DNA of 64,000 nucleotides, taken from assembly GCA_032622095.1 (NCBI GenBank), contig CP136063.1, forward strand, positions 203,719,934-203,783,933. The letters are read 5' to 3'. This DNA is from Siphonodentalium dalli (Eukaryota > Mollusca > Scaphopoda > Gadilida > Siphonodentaliidae). This document shows positions 1 to 9,398 of the stretch, piece by piece. A program made the position numbers and the translations under genes. Within the stretch, counting starts at the first letter, position 1. Every line of letters begins with the position of its first letter. Below the pieces are notes generated by a model that was not told the origin of the DNA, searched no databases, and saw only the letters and a program-made list of their open reading frames with translations.

Positions 1-193
1 ATCCTTAACTACAGCAGAATTATGGGTAATTTTTCAAGATTTAGTCGGAAATATGGCTTCTTGCCATTCATCGGAAAGCTCTCAGTGAGAGCTTTCCAAT
101 GAATGGCAACAAGCCTTATTTCCGACTAAATCCTGAAAAATTACCCATAATTCTGCTTTGGTTAAGGAGTTGATTATTTAGGGCATTACTGTA
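1..193. mobile_element. TA-MITE (Tc1/mariner-like), left end cut by window
   Basis: Near-perfect palindrome with the arm gcagaattatgggtaatttt, centre ctctcagtgagagc and right terminus gggcattactgta. About 25 bp of the left end lie before base 1. Full copies elsewhere begin TACAGTAATGCCC and end GGGCATTACTGTA; the TA borders and CAGT termini suggest Tc1/mariner origin. Confidence 0.88.
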
Positions 194-246
194 GGTTAAA
201 GGAATCATACCAAAGCAGTTTATGAACAGTTTGTGATTCGATGCCT

Positions 247-576
247 TTAACCCATCCATGACCACCGGAGCTTCCTGAAATTTTGCGAAAACCCTGTGCC
301 AATGCATTCTCTTATATATTTGAGTATCCTGTAGTAATTTTAATAATTTTGCTTTTAAACAAGTGAACGTATATAAGAGAATACAATATTGCAATATTAA
401 TAACTTTGCTTTTAAACAAGTAAACATATATAAGAGAATAACAATATTTACCTTGACCTTGATATGTGAGGCTCCCTATGGGACACTCATATATACAGTG
501 TATAAGAGAATGCATTGGCACAGTAATGCTGCACCAGCCCAGCTCCCATCATGAACCTCATGAAAGGATTGACTTA
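247..576. mobile_element. PB-MITE group A, degenerate right end
   Basis: TTAA at 247-250 then cccatccatgaccaccggagc; internal atataagagaatgcattggc modules; right end cagctcccatcatgaac...tgaaagga without a clean TTAA. Confidence 0.65.
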
Positions 577-620
577 ACACTTATAATCAGGCTTGTATTC
601 TGAATCCAATGTTCTTACAG

Positions 621-790
621 GAATGTGTGGCTGTAAATCAAGGTTACCAGAACTCTTTGGTCATGTGATCGTTCTCGGATGCGGAGACACAGCTATGGAT
701 TGCGCGACCTCTGCTCTCAGATGTGGAGCGAAGCGAGTGTACATAGTGTTCCGTAAGGGCTTCTCCAACATCAGGGCTGTGCCCGAGGAG
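621..790 (+). CDS. DPYD: DPYD exon (human exon 10 equivalent), NADPH-binding domain
   Basis: Encodes part of dihydropyrimidine dehydrogenase, the cytosolic enzyme that reduces uracil and thymine with NADPH. The translation carries the Rossmann signature [18 protein letters not shown] and then [15 protein letters not shown]. Arg364, Lys365 and Arg371 (human numbering), which bind the NADPH phosphate, are all present; human Ala340 in the glycine loop is Cys. The acceptor is ttcttacag (AG at 619-620) and the donor gtgaac at 791. The 170-bp length and split-Gly entry phase equal human exon 10. Frame extends upstream of 621 only as intron read-through, so the start at 621 rests on the splice site and the phase. 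Earlier exons are outside the window. Confidence 0.95.
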
Positions 791-2045
791 GTGAACATTT
801 TCACAGACCATTTGATATTTAACCCTTTCTATACTAAATACTCATTGACAAGTAGTTCCCTGAAGTCCTTTCCACACAGCGTTTGTGGCGCAGCATGCAG
901 CATGCGGCACACTAGAGGCAATGAGTGCTTGCACACGGCATGCAATGTATGCGACATTGCAGAAAACACTGCTGCAGGATTATATCGGTGTCCTAATCCA
1001 GCGGTGCAGTGTGGTTTTGTTCAGTAATTCTGCTATCTGTAATGACGGTATAAAACGAAGACACTGGAAGCACAACCATTCTCTTTCAATGTCAGTTTTG
1101 GACTGTGATTGTGCATCGCTTCAGCATGCAGTCATTTAAAAAAAAAAAAACGCTGTTGCCACAGAAAATGCAGTGGTCACGCATATCGCTGATTAAAAGC
1201 TTTGTGGAAGGGGCTTTAGGAATTGTTCATGTAATAAGCAACAAACAACCATAGGGTTTCTGACATGTCATTTAATCAAAGATAGATGTCCTCAGTCGGT
1301 AAGGTCCATACTGCATTAGACTCTCATAAGCTTTAAAAGTACACTAAGACATGAACTAACCCTGAAAAAACAAAGGAAACTAAGTAGTCTTTATCTGATT
1401 TTCCATATTCACCAGATTTTTATACCAGGACTCATGTTTATATCTCTACTATATCTCTTCACTTTTTGCTAATCCATTAATACTTACATTTTAAAAAGGA
1501 ATAGGCTTTTCCGTCTGTCTGTCCATCCGTGGATGTAACTTTGTCCTATCTTGTGTTCCTACAATTGTCTGTAAATTTTGATAACTTGGCACAGATATTT
1601 AGTACCATGGGAACCTGTGCACCTCCAATTATGAGGTCCGTCTAATTTTTGTATTAGTGGACTTATCCCCCTTTTAAAAAATTTTTGCAACATGCACAAT
1701 TTTGTCTGAGCTTGTATTCCTTGTGTTTTAAAACAAATATGTTAACTCTTCCGGCCATCACTGGAGCTTTCTGCAATTTTGCAAAAACCCTGTGCTATTC
1801 TCTTTTATATATGAGTCTCTCAGATGGAGCCTCACATGTATATGATAAAATACATTGGCCCCTACAATATTTACATTGTCCTTGTAAGCCAGTGCATTCT
1901 CTTATATATCTGAGGCTTGCATTTATAAGAGAATGCACTGGCACAGGGTTAATATGGCTACATTAATGTCGCCCCAATTGCGCTGTGGGTGGTTTTCATA
2001 AGTCCCTTCGGGACAGTCTCACCTCTAGTGTCATCTTGGTTACAG
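791..2045 (+). other. DPYD intron after exon 10
   Basis: Holds a left-end group D PB-MITE-like piece (~823-855), a 13-base A run at 1138-1150, a fragment with ttccgtctgtctgtcc (~1508-1640) like Helitron-type elements, and a group A hairpin remnant at ~1767-1950. The rest is unrecognised AT-rich sequence. Confidence 0.6.
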
Positions 2046-2256
2046 ATGGAAGTGGCCAAATTAGAGATGTGCGAATTCTTACCGTTCATGTCTCCAAAGA
2101 AAATTATCTTAAAAGACGACAGAATATCTGCGATGGAGTTTAATAAGACTGAGCTGCGAGATGATGGAGAGTGGGTGGAGGATGAAGAACAGACCATGAG
2201 GCTCAGGGCTGATTTCATCGTCTCAGCTTTCGGCTCGACACTTTCTGAAACAGAAG
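2046..2256 (+). CDS. DPYD: DPYD exon (human exon 11 equivalent), end of NADPH domain
   Basis: Reads from [19 protein letters not shown] to [12 protein letters not shown], matching human DPD residues ~377-447 (CEFLPFLSPRK, VISAFGS). This closes the NADPH domain and returns the chain to the FAD domain. The acceptor is ttggttacag at 2045. Two donors are possible, 2257 (gtcagt) and 2261 (gtaaaa). The first is chosen because it gives 211 bp, the human exon 11 length, and leaves one base of a split Val codon that pairs with the next exon. A PB-MITE-like hairpin remnant (1767-1950) ends about 95 bp upstream. Confidence 0.95.
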
Positions 2257-2886
2257 GTCAGTAAAAGAAAGATTCTTTCTTATCACATCTTGCAGACAGT
2301 GTCATGGCGACAACATTTTCAGCATTCCAAAACTTTGTGCCAAAAAAAAAAAAACACTTAGTAGTTTCATGTATAATTCAAGAAATGTAAGTAATATCAG
2401 CTTAGAAAATAGGTTCCAAGGGTAACATATATTCTTGAATAATTAATAAATAAATACATGGTGAATTGGCAGTGTGTTTATTAGAATTTGACCACAAAGA
2501 AACTGATCACAGGATGATGCGAAGCGGAGTCCTACAATAAGTTTCTGCGACAAGCCTGCAAAAGATCCTAGTTCTCCCATAGCAGTTGAGGTCTAAGCAG
2601 AGCGAGGTTCCCAGAGGCTGAATTTGGTGATGCTAGCCCACTGTTTGTGGTATCATCACTAAATTCACCCTCTGGGGCCCTCATTCAGCAAATGTTCTGT
2701 GATCAAATTAGACTATATACGCCAATTTATTCGTTTCTTTTGTAATTCGACTTCATATGATTTTATCAAAATTATAGTTACCCATATGCAGAAATTTTCC
2801 ACCAGAAAGCTGATCTCTTGTAACTGTAACATAAAAATTTATGTCACTATTAACCCTTTCTTGATGGGAGCTGCGCTGGTGCAACA
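2257..2886 (+). other. DPYD intron segment after exon 11
   Basis: Mostly unrecognised; includes a GAGG-family palindrome at ~2608-2690 (gaatttggtgatgctagccc ... tcactaaattcaccctctgg). Confidence 0.6.
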
Positions 2887-3139
2887 TTAACCCTTTGAGT
2901 GTCAGGGGTCGATCTCATCGGCCCTAAACCTACAAAATAAGTCTGTTAAAGAATATAAGAATAAATTATTAAAATTGTAAAAAATTGTAAAAAAAAAAAA
3001 AAAAAAAAAAAAATTGTTAGGCCAATGCATTCTCTTATATTTGCGAGGCGACCTATGGTCGACTCGCATATATAAGAGAATGCATTGGCACAGGGTATAT
3101 AGGTTGATACAAAAATCGACCTGGCACTCAAAGGGTTAA
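2887..3139. mobile_element. PB-MITE group B, complete
   Basis: TTAA at 2887-2890 and 3136-3139; termini CCCTTTGAGTGTCAGG and CCTGGCACTCAAAGGG (one mismatch); internal hairpin module tgcgaggcgacc/ggtcgactcgc flanked by cattctcttatat arms and a poly-A tract. Confidence 0.88.
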
Positions 3140-3352
3140 AGATCTTGCGCCAGTGCATTCTCTTATATATGCAAGTCTCCCCTCACATATATAAGAGAAT
3201 GCACTGGCTTACATGTTAAAGGTAATTATTGTTAGGCCAATATATTCTCTTATATAAGGCTGCCTATGGGAGACTAGCATATATAAGAGAATGCATTGGC
3301 ATTGGGTTTTCACAAAATTTCAGGAAGCTCCAGTCATAGAAATCTTAAACAG
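3140..3352. mobile_element. PB-MITE group A remnant
   Basis: Two hairpin modules with cattctcttatatatgcaag arms and a right end aggaagctccagtcatagaa; no intact left terminus. Confidence 0.6.
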
Positions 3353-3490
3353 CATCTACTTTTCTTGATTTTTTCTCTAAGATTTTCAGTGTTGTGTGAC
3401 TAACTTCTGTTACATCTAAAATTACATGTCTCTTTCATCAGTATAGTAAGATTATAACCAATTCACATGTGGTTAGAATTATGAGGGATC

Positions 3491-3703
3491 TTAACACTGG
3501 AGCTTCCTGAATTTTTGCGAAAACCCTGTGCCAATGCAATATCTTATATATGCAAGTCTCCCATATATAGAGAATGCATTGGCCTAACAATATTTACCTT
3601 GACCCTGTAAGCCAGTGCATTCTCTTATATATGCGAGGCTCCCTGGCACTGGAACATGATCTTTAATGCTGCACCAGCGCATCTCCCATCATGAAACGGT
3701 TAA
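3491..3703. mobile_element. PB-MITE group A
   Basis: TTAA at 3491-3494 and 3700-3703; right end agctcccatcatgaaa...cgg. It shares its right TTAA with the next PB-MITE. Confidence 0.75.
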
Positions 3704-3901
3704 CCCTTTCTATATTTAATACTCATTGACGATGGTCATTTGTTGAACTGATTATCCCATCATTTCCCACCAATAAATAGGACTTCTTCTGCACTTGTAT
3801 TATCTGTCATCTGCTCAAAACCCCTCCAAATGAATAATAGACCATTCCATCATATACTTTTATAAGTGAATCGGAGAATCCATACATTATAGAAACGTTA
3901 A
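3700..3901. mobile_element. PB-MITE group D
   Basis: TTAA at 3700-3703 and 3898-3901; termini ccctttctatatttaat and the inverse of attatagaaacg. Shares TTAA 3700-3703 with the preceding element. Confidence 0.7.
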
Positions 3902-4119
3902 GCTTTGAGATGGTGATATTATTTTTTGAAGCATATTTGATTTTTTTGGGACATTCTGTAATTGTACCACGAAACGACGTTGACATTTTCATGGGGACAC
4001 TGACCTCTGTTGAATCATAACGAGTCTAGCAAAGATGTATAGGCAAGATTGTATTAAAATACTGAGTCTGAATCATTTGTTATATGAAGGTACCATACCC
4101 AAATCCTGAATATTTTCAG

Positions 4120-4304
4120 TTGTTGATGCAATGAAGCCCATTAAATTCAATAAATGGGGCCTACCTGAGGTGGATACGATGACAATGAAAACTAGTGAAC
4201 CATGGGTATTCTGTGGTGGTGACCTTGCCGGGGTCGCTGCTACTACTGTCGAATCTGTCAATGACGGGAAAATAGCCTCATGGCACATGCATAAATATCT
4301 GCAG
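4120..4304 (+). CDS. DPYD: DPYD exon (human exon 12 equivalent), second FAD-domain segment
   Basis: Translation includes [15 protein letters not shown], then [19 protein letters not shown] and [10 protein letters not shown], the segment that packs on FAD in DPD and in the related small subunit of glutamate synthase. The acceptor is tattttcag (AG 4118-4119) and the donor gcag|gtaagc at 4305. The 185-bp length equals human exon 12. The open frame continues past the donor into a GC-rich minisatellite, giving a spurious 329-codon ORF that should not be taken as protein. A PB-MITE begins only 62 bp after the donor. Confidence 0.95.
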
Positions 4305-4365
4305 GTAAGCCAACTTCAGGAGCTTTTCTACACCACACTAATTTGCCAATATTTATATTTACTTC

Positions 4366-5987
4366 TTAACCCTTTACCCAACAGAACGGCCCTGTGCCAA
4401 TGCATTCTCTTATATATGCGAGTCGACCATGCGGGTCAGGGTGTTTCTAGGTGGTATTTGGGGCGGGCCACCCACCCATGCCGTCAAATCGGTCGAAATC
4501 CTTACCGTTCTCGAAAATGGTCCATACCCCATTTTCACCCCCTCGGGGTGGCACCCCCCGGGGGTGATGGGTGGGGGGTCGGGGTGTTTCTAGGTGGTAT
4601 TTGGGGCGGGCCACCCACCCATGCCGTCAAATCGGTCGAAATCCTTACCGTTCTCGAAAATGGTCCATACCCCATTTTCACCCCCGGGGGTGATGGTGGG
4701 GGGGGTCGGGGTGTTTCTAGGTGGTATTTGGGGCGGGCCACCCACCCATGCCGTCAAATTGGTCGAAATCCTTACCGTTCTCGAAAATGGTCCATACCCC
4801 ATTTTCACCCTCTCGGGGTGGCACCCCCCGGGGGTGATGGGTGGGGGGGTCGGGGTGTTTCTAGGTGGTATTTGGGGCGGGCCACCCACCCATGCCATCA
4901 AATCGGTCGAAAGCCTTACCATTCTCGAAAATGGTCCATACCCCATTTTCACCCCCTCGGGGTGGCACCCCCCCGGGGGGTGGGGGGTTGGGGTGTTTCT
5001 AGGTGGTATTTGGGGCGGGCCACCCACCCATGCCGTCAAATCGGTCGAAATCCTTACCGTTCTCGAAAATGGTCCATACCCCATTTTCACCCCCTCGGGG
5101 TGGCACCCCCCCGGGGGTGATGGGTGGGGGGTCGGGGTGTTTCTAGGTGGTATTTGGGGCGGGCCCCCCACCCATGCCGTCAAATCGGTCGAAATCCTTA
5201 CCGTTCTCGAAAATGGTCCATACCCCATTTTCACCCCCTCGGGATGGCACCCCCCGGGGGTGATGGGGGGGGGGGGGGTCGGGGTGTTTCTAGGTGGTAT
5301 TTGGGGCGGGCCACCCACCCATGCCGTCAAATCGGTCGAAATCCTTACTGTTCTCGAAAATGGTCCATACCCCATTTTCACCCCCTCGGGGCGGCACCCC
5401 CCGGGAGTGATGGGTGGGGGGTCGGGGTGTTTCTAGGTGGTATTTGGGGCGGGCCACCCACCCATGCCGTCAAATCGGTTGAAATCCTTACCGTTCTCGA
5501 AAATGGTCCATACCCCATTTTCACCCCCTCGGGGTGGCACCCCCCGGGGGTGATGGGTGGGGGGTCGGGGTGTTTCTAGGTGGTATTTGGGGCGGGCCCC
5601 CCCACCCATGCCGTCAAATCGGTCGAAATCCTTACCATTCTCGAAAATGGTCCATACCCCATTTTCACCCCCTCGGGATGGCACCCCCCGGGGGTGATGG
5701 GTGGGGGGGTCGGGGTGTTTCTAGGTGGTATTTGGGGCGGGCCACCCACCCATGCCGTCAAATCGGTCGAAATCCTTACCGTTCTCGAAAATGGTCCATA
5801 CCCCATTTTCAACTCGCCTCGCATATATAAGAGAATGCATTGGCACAGGGCATAACTGTAACTATCACAATGTGGTCAAGGAGCCGGTTCCAATGATATC
5901 CATATTTGTATGGTTCTATTGAGACAGACCGAAGATATTTTAGGCTGTTGAAGCTTTATTTGGCCGGTTTGTTGGGTAAAGGGTTAA
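4366..5987. mobile_element. PB-MITE group C (piggyBac-like) containing a minisatellite
   Basis: Bounded by TTAA (4366-4369 and 5984-5987) with inverted termini CCCTTTACCCAACA and TGTTGGGTAAAGGG. The flanks equal the two intact copies at 47732 and 49117, including the stretch ending in the Lys-tract-like aagctttatttggccggttt. The internal hairpin module is opened at its centre (cgagtcgaccat | tcgcctcgcatat) and the gap is filled by the ~1.38-kb GC-rich tandem array. TTAA duplication and CCC-starting termini are hallmarks of piggyBac-type elements. Confidence 0.85.
4433..5811. repeat. GC-rich minisatellite, ~143-bp unit, about 10 copies
   Basis: The landmark gtgtttctaggtgg recurs at 4441, 4584, 4711, 4855, 4993, 5137, 5284, 5427, 5570 and 5715, so the unit is mostly 138-147 bp (one of 127). 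Variation is mainly in the lengths of C and G runs near the unit end. Few stops occur in any frame, so long open frames appear on both strands (up to 263 codons on the minus strand), but the 143-bp period is not a multiple of three. G-rich runs could form quadruplexes. Confidence 0.95.
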
Positions 5988-6099
5988 ACCTCTTAACTAT
6001 TAAATGTCCCTATAGTTATACTCAACTCAGCGCTATACCTTTAAAGAATTCAACCTATTCCACCTGTGAGACCTGAATTTACATGGTGGAATAACATAA

Positions 6100-6217
6100 C
6101 CCCATAACTCTCTGCTCACGTTTCTTGTCATAATGATAACTTTTTGCTCATCAGTCACTGAAAAACCAGACAGTTGAGTCAGGGCCAACTCTGCCGAAGT
6201 TCTTCGCAGCTATAGAC
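6100..6217 (+). pseudogene. Truncated duplicate of DPYD exon 13 with its upstream intron
   Basis: Bases 6100-6154 copy the intron end before the real exon 13 (compare ~8190-8255), and 6155-6217 copy the first 63 bp of that exon with three mismatches and the frame intact. The acceptor AG (6153-6154) is retained. The copy stops at ctatagac, where a hAT-type element begins; the first three bases of that element (TAG) make an in-frame stop. After the element, at 7672, only a few more exon bases are recognisable. It lies in the intron between exons 12 and 13. Confidence 0.88.
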
Positions 6218-7663
6218 TAGGGACCTGCGAATATTCGAGATTCGATTCGATGTCGGGCACCCGATTCGACACCAAATCGGCCCGCTGATTCGGATATTTT
6301 CGAATCGGTCTTACTTTGGTGTAGTCTCGTTTTTTTTTGCGTCTTAATAACACATGCCAAATGACCTGAGCTCACAAAAATTGAAGCACAAGGTTGCCAA
6401 GTTAGCCAAAGTAGGTAATTTTGAATGTATTGTTCACAATAGACGTGCTTATGCAAATTATGTGCTTTGATCGCAACCCTTGACGGTGATCAATCGCCGC
6501 ATATATTTGTAATCTGCATCGACACTATGTAAATTGTCTACACGATGCGTGATCGCTAGATACGGAACTCAATTGATTACCTTATGTTTAGAACTTCATA
6601 TATCCAATTCAGATTATATGAATAAAATTCAATGTCAGCCGCCGTTATGAGCGACAAAACATTGATTGGAATTTTTTTTTTGTAAATAAAGTTTATTTGT
6701 GCATAAGTGTCATATCAATAACAGAGCACCGGGTCCGGTCAACAGGAAAACCTATATAAGACCAGACCCAAAAACCAATAGTCAAAATTCAAAACACGTG
6801 ATCAGGTACAACAGTGAAATAAGAAAAACAAAATGAAACAACATAATAATTCATTGCTCAGCAGAAAATGAGGGCGGCTTCAGGTGGGGATTGGAATGAA
6901 CAGAAACGGTGAGAAACCTTAGAACAATCTGTCTATTACGTTCTTAAATGGGCGTTATCATGTGCGGCCAGTTATCTGCGACACTGCCAGCATAATTCCT
7001 ATAAATTTCCTACTTTCATTTTCTGTTTCCCGAGAAATCGAGTTTCGATCCGTTGAATCTTGTTCATTACATTTAACACTTGTAACATGTGTCTGTTGTC
7101 TGGGACCCCCTCCGTGAATACACCTACTGTGAATATGTGATGTAGGTGTTTGATCTATTATGAGGTGAACAGTTTAACAAATAAATACCATTGGTATCGG
7201 ACTACAACAATCATATAGCTGAACGGTGTACCCATGTCCACGTGTGTCAAATCTTTATTATATGTTTATTAAATAATGTAGACATGTGACTTCCATTCCA
7301 TGGGGTTTATGATACGTTGATTGAACTGTCAATTCTTGTGTCATGTTCGCCATGACACAGCTAGATAGAAATTCAATGCAACATATCCCAAACCCTACAT
7401 GAGACTGAGAGTGACTTGCCTATGTTATGATTTTTCCTAAAAAAAAAAACCACAAGTTCCAACGGATGTTTAAGGAGATTAGCTTTGCTATATAGTATCT
7501 AGTGAATTTTGCAGTTTTTGTCACGAGACACCGAAAGATACAATGGTAGACAATGTTTATCACCAGCTGCTTCGATTCAAGATTCGATTCGATGTCGATA
7601 TCAGGAAGGAGATTCGATATCGAGATTCGATTCGATGCAAAATCCCCGATTCGCAGATCCCTA
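6218..7663. mobile_element. hAT-like non-autonomous DNA transposon in the exon 13 duplicate
   Basis: The ends are TAGGGACCTGCGAA and the inverse of TTCGCAGATCCCTA, followed inward by inverted blocks of GATTCGATTCGATG. Flanking 8-bp direct repeats ctatagac (6210-6217) and ctacagac (7664-7671) differ at one base and fit a hAT target-site duplication. No transposase reading frame is recognisable in the 1446 bp. A related terminal fragment (TAGGGCCCTGCGAAT) occurs near 11164. Confidence 0.82.
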
Positions 7664-7671
7664 CTACAGAC

Positions 7672-8255
7672 ACCGTTGTACAACATTTTGTTCTGTAACG
7701 CTTGTTCCGATTTGTCCCAAAACATTTTACATGGGGCAATAACAAAACGCCCAGGGTTTAAAATCTTCTGATAATCAGAACCATGATACTCAGTTTGTTT
7801 CTCTTAAAAGCAGCTGTTTTGCTGTAGAATTACTCTATTTGATTCACATAATTTTATTGATTTTAACATCTTTGCTGCTAAATGACGTTATGACGTCGTG
7901 TGCTGGGCTGTTGATGTTATTGCCATTTTCCAGTGAAAAAATATAACAAGAATATCACAAGAACCAAAAACTGACTCAGTTGAAAAGCTATTATCGTTCA
8001 CAATCGTGGAACATCATCACTGTTTAAAACTTCGAGATACAGTTATTCCAATGAACCAATCTGTGAGTTTCAGTTATGAATAATGGCCTACTACTAGTGT
8101 GCTGAAATAGGTCCATAGGTACTATATAGCACACAACATGCACTTTAGTTATGAACGTCATAGCAGCGAAGAGGTTAAGGTCTGAGCCCCATAACTTAAT
8201 AAATTCTGCTCACGTTTCTTGTCATATATGATAACTTGTTGCTCATCAATTCCAG
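7672..8255 (+). other. DPYD intron between the hAT-like element and exon 13
   Basis: No recognised element except that 8188-8255 is the parent sequence of the duplicated intron end at 6100-6154. A short ATTTTATTG-rich stretch otherwise. Confidence 0.5.
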
Positions 8256-8471
8256 TCACTGAAAAACCAGACAGTTGAGCCAGTGCCAACTCTGCCGAAG
8301 TTCTTCACAGCTATAGACACCGTCGATTTGAGCGTCGAGTTTTGTGGGTTGAAGTTTCCGAATCCGTTTGGATTGGCCAGTGCCACACCGACGACCAGCA
8401 GTGCAATGATTCGGCGAGCCTTCGAGGCAGGATGGGGATTTGCGCTAACTAAAACATTCTCCCTGGACAAG
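8256..8471 (+). CDS. DPYD: DPYD exon (human exon 13 equivalent), start of FMN/pyrimidine TIM barrel
   Basis: Translation contains [22 protein letters not shown], then [20 protein letters not shown] and FSLDK. This is the start of the dihydroorotate-dehydrogenase-like TIM barrel. Lys574 of the TKTFSLDK motif, an FMN contact, is conserved. Acceptor attccag (AG 8254-8255), donor gacaag|gtaggt at 8472; 216 bp in phase 0/0, as in human exon 13. The linker before the barrel (residues ~509-525) is divergent, as expected. A truncated duplicate of this exon and its upstream intron lies at 6100-6217. Confidence 0.96.
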
Positions 8472-8489
8472 GTAGGTCTGCTTTCACCC

Positions 8490-8744
8490 CTTCTATACTA
8501 TATGGATTCTCCCACTAAGTTATAAAAATATACATTGGAATAGTCCATTATTCATTTGAAGGGATGTTCAGGTAATAAAAGCAGATGACAGACAGACCAA
8601 AAGATAATAAAAGTGCTGATTAATTTCTATTAACTAGTGGGAAAAGTTAAGATAATAAGTTCAACAATGGTCATTTGTTGTACTTATTATCTGAAAATTT
8701 CCTAAAGGAACTACTCATCAATGAGCATTTAGTAAAGTGTTAAA
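8490..8744. mobile_element. PB-MITE group D, degenerate
   Basis: cttctatactatatggattctc at the left (no TTAA) and gagcatttagtaaagtgTTAA at the right, with internal gataataagttcaacaatgg inverted motif, all as in the copy at 17071. Confidence 0.65.
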
Positions 8745-9014
8745 TTGACTTGAACATATAGAAATTTGAAATTTTCAAGAATCTTTTATCAAATAATTTG
8801 TGCTGCCCGCAGTGAGTTCAATGAAAGAGTCTAGATTATGATGTAATTCGTGTTCTGTATTTATTCCACATCCATGTGTCATATTAGTGTAATCCATGAT
8901 TTGACTACCGATGATATTTAACAACCTTTATTATGATTTAATTCTGATGAAAAGCTAGTTAGGCATTGTTGAGCCTGGTATGTACCTTTCATTCTCTTAT
9001 AAATGTTCTTGTAG

Positions 9015-9179
9015 GACCTTGTGACAAACGTATCACCGAGAATTGTCCGTGGTACGACATCGGGACACCTGTATGGTCCAGGACAGGGATCTTACCTCAA
9101 CATTGAACTAATTAGTGAGAAGACAGCGGCTTACTGGTGCAAGAGTGTCACCGAACTCAAGCAGGACTTCCCAAACAAT
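9015..9179 (+). CDS. DPYD: DPYD exon (human exon 14 equivalent), FMN barrel
   Basis: Encodes [20 protein letters not shown], then [20 protein letters not shown] and [15 protein letters not shown]. Asn609, a substrate contact, is present in LNIELISEK. Exactly 165 bp in phase 0/0, the length of human exon 14 (the exon skipped in the clinical DPYD*2A allele). The acceptor is cttgtag at 9014; the donor is gtgagt at 9180. Seven bases after the exon end a PB-MITE begins (TTAA at 9187-9190), so the transposon abuts the 5' splice site without destroying it. Confidence 0.96.
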
Positions 9180-9186
9180 GTGAGTG

Positions 9187-9398
9187 TTAACCCTTTGAGT
9201 GCCAGGGTCTGTTAAAGAATATAAGAATAAATTATTAAAATTGTAAAAAATTGTAAAAAAAAAAATAAAAAAATGTTAGACCAATATATTCTCTTATATA
9301 TGCGAGGCGACCTATGGTCGACTCGCATATATAAGAGAATGCATTGGCATAGGGTATATGGGTTAATACAAAAATTGACCTGGCACTCAAAGGGTTAA
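9187..9398. mobile_element. PB-MITE group B at the exon 14 donor
   Basis: TTAA at 9187-9190 and 9395-9398; termini CCCTTTGAGTGCCAGG and CCTGGCACTCAAAGGG are perfect inverted repeats. The insertion lies 7 bp past the exon 14 end and leaves the GTGAGT donor intact. Confidence 0.9.

Noticed and set aside
593-620. ATG at 593 as a gene start
   Set aside because: It is in intron sequence; the exon starts at the acceptor at 620/621 in the middle of the protein.
4131-5120. A 329-codon open frame starting in DPYD exon 12 and continuing through a glycine-rich repeat protein
   Set aside because: It reads through a strong donor (gtaagc at 4305) into a PB-MITE and a minisatellite; the exon ends at 4304 by length and homology.
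4590-5381. A 263-codon minus-strand repetitive Pro-rich frame
   Set aside because: Product of the 143-bp GC-rich array, in which stop codons are rare; opposite frames are also open and the period is not a multiple of three.
7672-7710. Continuation of the exon 13 duplicate after the hAT-like element
   Set aside because: Only accgttg and a loose ttttgt match; too little to claim homology beyond about 7 bp.
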